Source: Flammeovirgaceae bacterium UBA4465 | Lineage (GTDB): Bacteria > Bacteroidota > Bacteroidia > Cytophagales > Cyclobacteriaceae | DNA length: 64,000 nucleotides | Assembly (NCBI GenBank): GCA_905182655.1 | Contig: CAJJCN010000057.1 | Coordinates: 1-64,000, forward strand | Direction: 5' to 3' | In this document: positions 58,190-64,000 of the stretch, piece after piece | Layout of the letters: each line of letters opens with the position of its first letter | How positions within the stretch are numbered: position 1 is the stretch's first letter | Translations under genes and position numbers: made by a program | Notes under the pieces: generated by a model | Databases searched by the model: none | What the model was told of the DNA's origin: nothing | The model's input: only the letters and a program-made list of their open reading frames with translations

Positions 58190-60010
58190 ATGGACAAAAA
58201 TAATATAATCGGCTTGACATTGATGATGGTCATGCTTGCCGTCTACTTTCAATTTTTCAGCCCTGAACCCCCTATTTCAGAAATCATAGATAACCCTGTG
58301 GTTGATAATACCCCTTCAAGTTTGCCTGAAAAAGTCAATAATGAGATTGCTTTAAATCTACCATTGGACCCCTCGGATTCTTCATTGAATCAACTAAATA
58401 GATTGAAATATGGATTGTTCTCCTCAAAAATTGCAGGAGAAGAGTCTGTTATCAACCTGACTACCGACGAATTAGAGGTTGCATTCACAAATAAAGGAGG
58501 AACATTTAAAAATGTTGAAATAAAAAATTACACCACCTATGATAGTTTGCCCTTGCATCTATTCAATGAAAATCATGCCATTGACATCTATTTTGACCAT
58601 CTGTCAAAAAGCATTTCTCTAAAAGATCTGTTTTTCGAATCTGAATTGATCAAATATACAGACAGTACGGAATTAGTCTACAGCCTAGATGTGAATGGCA
58701 AGCGTCTGCGCCAAATCTATACCTTGTATGATAAAGGTTTTGAAATCAACTATCGGATAGAGAATGATGGATTTGATCAATTGATAGATACCCAAAACCT
58801 CAATTTTTATTGGGAAGGAAAGATGCCAAAAATTGAGCGCGAGCTGCTCGATGCGCGACAGCGTGCCACAACGCGCTATTACTCAATCAGCGGAAACACT
58901 GATTATATTAGCAAAACGGCTACTGAATATGAAGAAATGCCGATAGATGAGCCCGTCAAATGGCTGGCCTTCAATCAAAAGTTCTTTACCGCATCAGTCA
59001 TTGCAGAAAATAGCTTCAGCAAAGGATTGATCACGCTTACGCCGTCTACCGATGATCAAATTGTCAAACAAGGTGCCCTCTCATCTGAAATCCCCTTTAC
59101 GGACTTTGTAAATAATCGAGCTCAATTCAAATTCTTTTTTGGGCCCAATAAATACAGTGTTCTCAATGAAGTAACCGAAGGCTTTAGTCAAAACATTGAA
59201 TTAGGTTGGGTGTTTCTGCCTTTTATAAATAAATATTTAATCATCCCTATCTTTAATTTTCTAGAGCAGTTCATGTCCAATTATGGGCTGATCATTATCA
59301 TAATGGTCCTCATCATCAGAGTGATTCTCTCCCCTCTCACCTACAAATCCCATATCTCCATGGCAAAAATGCGGGTTTTAAAGCCTGAATTGGATGCAAT
59401 CAAAGAAAAGCATGACGGAGATATGCAAAAAGCACAATCGGACCAAATGGAACTTTACAGAAAAGCAGGCATCAATCCATTAAGTGGTTGCATACCCGTT
59501 TTACTTCAGTTTCCTATTTTGGTTTCGCTCTTTTATTTCATACCCAGCGCTATTGAACTGCGCTTAGAATCATTTCTTTGGGCAGATGACCTATCCTCAT
59601 ACGACTCCATTCTTTCCTTGCCTTTTAACATCCCATTTTATGGAGACCACGTAAGTTTATTTACGCTTTTGATGGCAGGATCTACCATTTTATATACAAT
59701 GGCCAATTCACAAATGACCACAATCCAGGGTCCTATGAAAACCATGCAATACCTCATGCCCATCATGTTTTTGTTCTTTTTCAACTCCTACCCTTCAGGT
59801 CTTTCTTATTATTATTTCATTACCAATTTAGTTTCTTTCGGTCAAATTGCCTTGTTTAGGAAGTTTGTGAATGAAGATAAAATAAAATTGATCATGGAGG
59901 AAAATAAAAAGAAAAACGTCAATAAGAAAAAGTCTAAATTTCAGTCCCGTCTTGAAGATGCCATGAAAGCAAATCAAACGGCACAAAAAAATAAGGGTAA
60001 GAAAAAGTAA
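58190..60010 (+). CDS. yidC: Membrane protein insertase YidC
   Basis: Inserts and folds inner-membrane proteins. It has an N-terminal TM (IIGLTLMMVMLAVYFQFF), a ~300-residue periplasmic beta-sandwich domain, and the conserved 60KD_IMP core: FINKYLIIPIFNFLEQFMSN, RVILSPLTYKSHISMAKMR with the conserved Arg-containing groove region, AGINPLSGCIPVLLQFPILV, LMPIMFLFFFNSYPSGLSYY. The C-terminal tail is strongly basic (KKKNVNKKKSKFQSRLEDAM), as in YidC proteins that contact ribosomes. It is probably in one transcript with pyrG. The usual rnpA/yidD neighbours are absent, as common in Bacteroidota. Confidence 0.96.
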   Translation: MDKNNIIGLTLMMVMLAVYFQFFSPEPPISEIIDNPVVDNTPSSLPEKVNNEIALNLPLDPSDSSLNQLNRLKYGLFSSKIAGEESVINLTTDELEVAFTNKGGTFKNVEIKNYTTYDSLPLHLFNENHAIDIYFDHLSKSISLKDLFFESELIKYTDSTELVYSLDVNGKRLRQIYTLYDKGFEINYRIENDGFDQLIDTQNLNFYWEGKMPKIERELLDARQRATTRYYSISGNTDYISKTATEYEEMPIDEPVKWLAFNQKFFTASVIAENSFSKGLITLTPSTDDQIVKQGALSSEIPFTDFVNNRAQFKFFFGPNKYSVLNEVTEGFSQNIELGWVFLPFINKYLIIPIFNFLEQFMSNYGLIIIIMVLIIRVILSPLTYKSHISMAKMRVLKPELDAIKEKHDGDMQKAQSDQMELYRKAGINPLSGCIPVLLQFPILVSLFYFIPSAIELRLESFLWADDLSSYDSILSLPFNIPFYGDHVSLFTLLMAGSTILYTMANSQMTTIQGPMKTMQYLMPIMFLFFFNSYPSGLSYYYFITNLVSFGQIALFRKFVNEDKIKLIMEENKKKNVNKKKSKFQSRLEDAMKANQTAQKNKGKKK

Positions 60011-60129
60011 CCACAATAAATAAGCATGGCGTTTTAGCTTGATTATTCATTTTTACTCGACATCTGTATCCAAAATATTAATTGTTGTTTTCTTTACCAA
60101 AGTAATGGGGTAATTCTCTCCTTCTGACA

Positions 60130-60137
60130 TATATTTG
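60130..60137 (+). promoter_or_regulatory. -7 promoter element TATATTTG for parAB
   Basis: Exact TAnnTTTG match 41 bases before the parA ATG. The -33 position at 19-nt spacing (ATGGGG region) is poor. Confidence 0.45.
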
Positions 60138-60178
60138 TTTACTTTTTAGAGGCCAAAAACATTCAGATCCGTTAAAGT

Positions 60179-60955
60179 ATGGGAAAAATTATATCAGTAG
60201 CCAATCAAAAAGGTGGTGTTGGAAAGACGACCACTGCAATCAACCTTGCGGCAAGTTTGGCAGCATTAGAGTTTAATACCCTAATTGTAGACGCTGATCC
60301 TCAGGCCAATGCTACCTCTGGCGTGGGTTTAGATCCTAATCAAATTACGACAGGTATTTATGAATGTATGATCAATGGAATCGCAGTAAAGGAGAGTGTC
60401 CACAAAACAAATATTAAGTACTTAGACATCCTTCCCTCCCATATCAATTTGGTGGGAGCAGAGGTTGAGATGATCAATTTGGACAATCGCGAAGATAAAA
60501 TGAAAAGTGTGCTCAACGCCGTTAGGGAAACTTATGATTTTATCATTATTGACTGCTCGCCCTCTCTAGGTCTCATTACCATAAATGCTTTGACCGCTTC
60601 TGACTCAGTAATTGTTCCTGTTCAATGTGAATATTTTGCATTAGAAGGTTTGGGTAAATTATTAAATACGATTAAAATCATTCAAACTAGACTAAATACA
60701 GCCCTTCAAATTGAAGGAATTTTAATGACCATGTACGACATTAGACTCAACTTATCTAATCAAGTAGTGAGTGAAATAAGAACTCATTTTAAAACGATCG
60801 CTTTCGAAACCATTATTCCGAGAAATGTGAAGCTCAGTGAATCCCCAAGTTTTGGATTACCTGTAATTTCTCATGACGCCGACAGCAAAGGTGCTACGAG
60901 TTATATTAACCTTGCAAAAGAGATCTTAAAACGCAATCAAATCAAAGCTGCTTAA
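60179..60955 (+). CDS. parA: Chromosome-partitioning ATPase ParA (Soj)
   Basis: A 258-residue deviant-Walker ATPase for chromosome segregation. It begins KIISVANQKGGVGKTTTAIN (deviant Walker A with the signature Lys), then LIVDADPQANATSGVGL (A-prime) and FIIIDCSPSLGLITINALTA (Walker B). It lacks the N-terminal DNA-binding extension of plasmid ParA types, as expected for chromosomal Soj. One base separates its stop from parB. Confidence 0.96.
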   Translation: MGKIISVANQKGGVGKTTTAINLAASLAALEFNTLIVDADPQANATSGVGLDPNQITTGIYECMINGIAVKESVHKTNIKYLDILPSHINLVGAEVEMINLDNREDKMKSVLNAVRETYDFIIIDCSPSLGLITINALTASDSVIVPVQCEYFALEGLGKLLNTIKIIQTRLNTALQIEGILMTMYDIRLNLSNQVVSEIRTHFKTIAFETIIPRNVKLSESPSFGLPVISHDADSKGATSYINLAKEILKRNQIKAA

Positions 60956-60956
60956 A

Positions 60957-61850
60957 ATGGCCGCAAAGAAAAATACAGGTTTAGGTAAAGGTTTGGGAGC
61001 ATTGCTTTCTGAACCCTCGTCTATCGTACATGAAATGAATTCGGAGCCTATGATCCGTGATCGATCATCCCTTATTGGAGAAATCTCCATTTCTCAAATT
61101 GAGGTAAATCCTTTTCAACCAAGATCTTATTTTAACGAAGAGGCGCTTAATGATCTGGCGCAATCTATTCAAGTTCAAGGCATCATTCAGCCTATCACCG
61201 TACGTAAGCTTTCTGAAAATAAATATCAGCTTATTTCGGGGGAACGTCGACTTCAAGCTTCTAAAAAAGCCGGTTTAGAACAAATACCTGCTTACATAAG
61301 GCAAGCCGATGATCAACAAATGCTTGAAATGGCATTGATAGAAAACATTCAAAGAGAAAACTTAAATGCCATTGAAATTGCTTTAAGTTACCAAAGATTA
61401 CTTTCTGAATGTGATTTAAAGCAAGAACAGTTAGGTGATAGAGTCGGTAAAAACAGATCTACCGTGACCAATTATTTACGTCTCTTGAAACTACCCCCCG
61501 ATATTCAAATTGGATTAAGAGACGGCCTTTTATCTATGGGTCATGCCCGGTCGCTTATAGTGATAGATGATATAGCGATGCAATTAGAGGTTTTTCAGAA
61601 AATTTTATCTGAAGGCTTATCTGTCAGGAAAACTGAATCTATGGTGAGGGGCCTTGTCAATAAGAAACCCAACAAGAGCGCTGAAGCTGCGGTCATAACA
61701 CCGGACATAGAAAAAGTTCAAAGACAACTGTCCTCGCATTTCGGAACGATGATTAAAATTAAGTCAAAAAATAATTCTAAAGGTGAAATCAGTATTCCTT
61801 TTACATCAATTAATGAGCTCAATAGGATCTTGGATCTCCTCGAAATTTAA
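60957..61850 (+). CDS. parB: Chromosome-partitioning protein ParB (Spo0J)
   Basis: A 297-residue CTP-switch DNA-binding partner of ParA. After a short ParA-interacting N-terminus (GLGKGLGALLSEP) come the ParB/Srx nuclease-like domain (VNPFQPRSYFNEEALNDLAQ; ISGERRLQASKKAGL with the GERRxxA CTP-binding motif; ALIENIQRENLNAIEIA), the helix-turn-helix (VGKNRSTVTNYLRLLKLP, GHARSLI) and a C-terminal dimerisation segment. No clear parS site was seen in the window. Its 3' end overlaps the DUF5683 gene. Confidence 0.96.
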   Translation: MAAKKNTGLGKGLGALLSEPSSIVHEMNSEPMIRDRSSLIGEISISQIEVNPFQPRSYFNEEALNDLAQSIQVQGIIQPITVRKLSENKYQLISGERRLQASKKAGLEQIPAYIRQADDQQMLEMALIENIQRENLNAIEIALSYQRLLSECDLKQEQLGDRVGKNRSTVTNYLRLLKLPPDIQIGLRDGLLSMGHARSLIVIDDIAMQLEVFQKILSEGLSVRKTESMVRGLVNKKPNKSAEAAVITPDIEKVQRQLSSHFGTMIKIKSKNNSKGEISIPFTSINELNRILDLLEI

Positions 61851-62421
61851 AGTACTCTTTGCTGTTTCGTGGATGTGCTGTTTCACTTTTCACAGTCATG
61901 CACAAGAGGAATTTAGACTGGATACGGGATTCTTGAATATGGATTCTGATATTTATTTCAAAGAGATCTCAAAGGTTGATCCTATGAAATCGGCCATGCT
62001 TTCGGCCATACTGCCGGGATTAGGACAAATTAATAATAAGCAGGCTTTTAAAGTTCCCTTCGTCTATGCGGGTTTTATGGGTTTTGCACATTTTATCAAT
62101 GAAAACAATAAACTTTATCATACTTTTAGAAATGCCTATCTGGCGACTACTGATAACCGCTCAGATACGGAAAACAAAATCGAAGGTCAATTCAACTCCA
62201 GTTCTTTGAAACAACAAGCAGATAGGTTTAAACGAGACCGAGATTATTTGGTCATACTTATGACTTTATTTTATTTGACTAATGTGGCCGAAGCTTATAT
62301 TTCTGGACACTTAAGAGAATTTAAAATTAATGACTCTTTTTTGGCACAATTGCAGCCCGCTATTCAATCAACTCCCTTATCTTCGCCCGTGATTGGATTC
62401 TCATTAAAAATTTCTTTCTAA
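61813..62421 (+). CDS. DUF5683 membrane protein
   Basis: A protein of the DUF5683 type found between parB and dapB in Bacteroidota. The start is uncertain: the track begins at GTG 61783, but ATG 61813 (MSSIGSWISSKFKVLFAV) gives a good signal peptide ending near HSHAQ and a smaller, 38-bp overlap with parB. Conserved-looking parts are KSAMLSAILPGLGQINNKQA and KVPFVYAGFMGFAHFINENN, followed by DRFKRDRDYLVILMTLFYLT and YISGHLREF. Two or three TMs indicate an inner-membrane or exported protein. The pattern GLGQxxN resembles DUF5683 and TM2-like families. Role unknown. Confidence 0.8.
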   Translation: MSSIGSWISSKFKVLFAVSWMCCFTFHSHAQEEFRLDTGFLNMDSDIYFKEISKVDPMKSAMLSAILPGLGQINNKQAFKVPFVYAGFMGFAHFINENNKLYHTFRNAYLATTDNRSDTENKIEGQFNSSSLKQQADRFKRDRDYLVILMTLFYLTNVAEAYISGHLREFKINDSFLAQLQPAIQSTPLSSPVIGFSLKISF

Positions 62422-62429
62422 CGTTTACG

Positions 62430-63143
62430 ATGAATATTGCGCTGATCGGATATGGTAAAATGGGGAAATCCATTGAAAAAATAGCTGCTAATAGAGGCCA
62501 TCACATCTCCTCAATTGTAGAATTTGATAACCAAGAAAAATTATCTAAAATCGCAACTCATAACACTGATGTTGCCATTGAGTTTTCAAATCCTTCTTCT
62601 GCATTTGATAACGTTGCCGCTTGTTTGAGACAAAAAGTACCTGTAATATCTGGCACTACCGGATGGCTCGATCAATTACCTGACATTGAGGCACTTTGTC
62701 TGGCTCAAAAAGGAACGTTTTTAACCGCTTCTAATTTTAGTTTAGGGGTCAATATCTTTTTTAAGCTCAATGAATGGTTGACTCAGATCATGGGACAATA
62801 TCCAGATTATAAAATAAATATTGATGAAACCCATCACCTCCAAAAGCTAGATAAACCTAGTGGAACAGCCATAACCCTTGCCGAAGGCATTATCACGAGT
62901 CACCCCCATTACGATCGATGGGCCCTCGATACATCCAAGGAAAACGATTTAAAAATAGCTTCTTTTAGACAAGCAGAAGTTGCAGGAAAGCATGTAGTAA
63001 CCTACAAATCCGCTATCGATAACCTACAAATAACACACGAAGCCAACTCCAGAGAAGGATTTGCCTTAGGAGCTGTACTCGTTGCTGAATGGATTCAAGA
63101 CAAGAAAGGTATTTTTACCATGAATGATTTTATAAAAATATAA
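62430..63143 (+). CDS. dapB: 4-hydroxy-tetrahydrodipicolinate reductase
   Basis: Reduces the DapA product in lysine/diaminopimelate synthesis. The cofactor motif is IALIGYGKMGKSIEKIAANR, followed by VISGTTGW, NFSLGVNIFFKLNEW and the active-site region INIDETHHLQKLDKPSGTAI, with His residues and Lys in the substrate loop. The C-terminus has HEANSREGFALGAVLVAEWI. The 237-residue length is typical for Bacteroidota. It lies 8 bp after DUF5683 and 9 bp before lepB. Confidence 0.96.
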   Translation: MNIALIGYGKMGKSIEKIAANRGHHISSIVEFDNQEKLSKIATHNTDVAIEFSNPSSAFDNVAACLRQKVPVISGTTGWLDQLPDIEALCLAQKGTFLTASNFSLGVNIFFKLNEWLTQIMGQYPDYKINIDETHHLQKLDKPSGTAITLAEGIITSHPHYDRWALDTSKENDLKIASFRQAEVAGKHVVTYKSAIDNLQITHEANSREGFALGAVLVAEWIQDKKGIFTMNDFIKI

Positions 63144-63152
63144 AGCACTGAT

Positions 63153-64000
63153 ATGTATTTCAATGATTTTAGTATGACCTCCTTTGTAACCCTAATGCTG
63201 GGAGCGTATTTACTGCAAGCAATTGCCTATTACAAGTTTTTCATAAAGGCTGAGCAACCAGGATGGATTGGTTTTATTCCACTCTACAATTATTATATCC
63301 ATTTACAAATCGTAGGTCGTCCAAAATGGTGGATGCTCTTATTATTTGTGCCTGTAGCCAATTTCTTTGTCGCCCTAACCATTCACCTGGACTTGCTTAA
63401 ATCATTCCAAAGGTATCGTTATATAGACCAAGTATTTGGCGTTTTATTGGCTCCTTTTTACATGGTTTATGTTGCCTTTGGTCCGACTACCTACCTTGGT
63501 AAAGCCACTGAATTACCCAAAGTTCAAAAAGGACCTTTTAAAGAATGGTTTGAGGCCATTGTTTTTGCTGTTTTTGCGGCCACCATCATTCGCTGGGCAT
63601 TTATGGAAGCTTATGTAATTCCAACACCTTCGATGGAGCGTTCACTCTTGGTTGGGGATTTTCTTTTTGTAAGTAAACTAGAGTACGGGCCCAGAACGCC
63701 TAAAACTCCACTGCAATTACCTCTCACTCATGCCAAAGTCTGGGGAACAGATCTCCCCTCTTATATCAGTGGATTACAACTTCCTCAATTTCGATTTCCA
63801 AGTTTGGGTCGCGTAGAGAGAAACGATGTGGTAGTATTTAACTATCCACCAGAGTTTGAGAATCCTAAGGACTTAAGAACGCATTACATCAAAAGATGTA
63901 TCGGGATCTCAGGTGATGTGATTGAAGTAAAATTTGGTCAAGTGCACATCAATCAAGCAACCGCTGATAATCCTGAATTTATGCAAATGCGGTATTTTGT
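63153..64000 (+). CDS. lepB: Signal peptidase I (3' end outside window)
   Basis: Type I leader peptidase, cut by the window edge after 282 codons and therefore missing from the ORF track. An N-terminal region of ~115 residues with hydrophobic helices (FVTLMLGAYLLQAIAYYKFF, WWMLLLFVPVANFFVALTIH) precedes the S26 protease part, as in other Bacteroidota LepB proteins. The catalytic Ser160 is in IPTPSMERSLLVGDFLFVSK and the general-base Lys247 in RTHYIKRCIGISGDVIEV. It closes the parA-parB-DUF5683-dapB-lepB set. Confidence 0.93.
   Translation, partial: MYFNDFSMTSFVTLMLGAYLLQAIAYYKFFIKAEQPGWIGFIPLYNYYIHLQIVGRPKWWMLLLFVPVANFFVALTIHLDLLKSFQRYRYIDQVFGVLLAPFYMVYVAFGPTTYLGKATELPKVQKGPFKEWFEAIVFAVFAATIIRWAFMEAYVIPTPSMERSLLVGDFLFVSKLEYGPRTPKTPLQLPLTHAKVWGTDLPSYISGLQLPQFRFPSLGRVERNDVVVFNYPPEFENPKDLRTHYIKRCIGISGDVIEVKFGQVHINQATADNPEFMQMRYF

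Noticed and set aside
61874-61892. Half parS-like sequence TGTTTCACTTTTCACA just downstream of parB
   Set aside because: Only the left half matches the parS consensus TGTTTCACGTGAAACA (12 of 16 overall), and it lies in the DUF5683 coding region. A second 12-of-16 match, TGTAACACGTGAAAAT, lies in tolC near 22917-22933. Neither is convincing.

Overview
The window is a gene-dense chromosomal segment of a Bacteroidota bacterium, most likely a Cytophagales-type marine or aquatic lineage. Four things support this. The base composition is AT-rich. Promoters fit the Bacteroidota -7 element TAnnTTTG, and one has a clear -33 TTTG exactly 19 nt upstream. Family content is typical of the phylum: alternative complex III, an Hc1 histone-like protein, the long form of IspG, DUF6913, DUF5683 and a type-A-like T9SS C-terminus. 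The parA-parB-DUF5683-dapB-lepB order is also familiar from the phylum. The assignment below phylum level is inference. I see no rRNA, tRNA, CRISPR array, insertion sequence or prophage.

Layout. 1-5.6 kb: 3' part of a PiT phosphate transporter, a structured 338-bp gap, a four-TM protein coupled to a sodium:solute symporter, a convergent TetR regulator and an IF-2-N-like basic protein. 5.7-10.6 kb: an acyl-CoA dehydrogenase behind a striking inverted repeat that encloses its -7 box, a conserved protein of unknown function and an NSS symporter. 10.6-13.6 kb (minus): a possible T9SS-exported protein, a TPR protein and CCA-adding enzyme. 13.8-17.2 kb: ligA-DUF6913-dapA. 17.3-18.8 kb (minus): the Hc1 histone-like gene, which the ORF track misses, and an alpha-oxoamine synthase of the serine palmitoyltransferase/cysteate acyltransferase group. 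18.9-21 kb: accC and maf. 21-24.9 kb (minus): a HlyD/TolC pair without its pump, and thyA. 25.1-27.9 kb: leuS. 28-31.8 kb (minus): SDR-ispG-small membrane protein and a lipoprotein. 31.9-33.3 kb: mlaE-mlaF.

33.3-52.3 kb (minus) is a 17-gene respiratory block: ActA-F (alternative complex III, quinol oxidation), a caa3-type cytochrome c oxidase (CoxB, CoxA, two subunit-III proteins, subunit IV), heme O synthase, DUF420, DUF983, a small Cys protein, a reduced SCO-like protein without the copper-binding CxxxC, and a 1190-aa membrane histidine kinase at the distal end. One clear promoter lies upstream of actA. Together these genes encode electron transfer from quinol through ACIII to oxygen, with heme and copper assembly functions.

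After a 900-bp stretch with no convincing gene, 53.3-56.4 kb carries a phosphoserine phosphatase-phosphoglycerate dehydrogenase fusion followed by serC, so all three phosphorylated-pathway serine steps sit in two genes. 56.5-64 kb holds pyrG, yidC, parA, parB, DUF5683, dapB and the 5' part of lepB, which runs off the window.

Most of the window is housekeeping. I did not find a clearly new multi-gene system. The best second looks are the operator-like element at the acyl-CoA dehydrogenase promoter, the SCO-like protein lacking its copper motif, the histidine kinase at the end of the respiratory block, the serB-serA fusion with an obligatory TTG start, and the conserved unknown at 7.7 kb.
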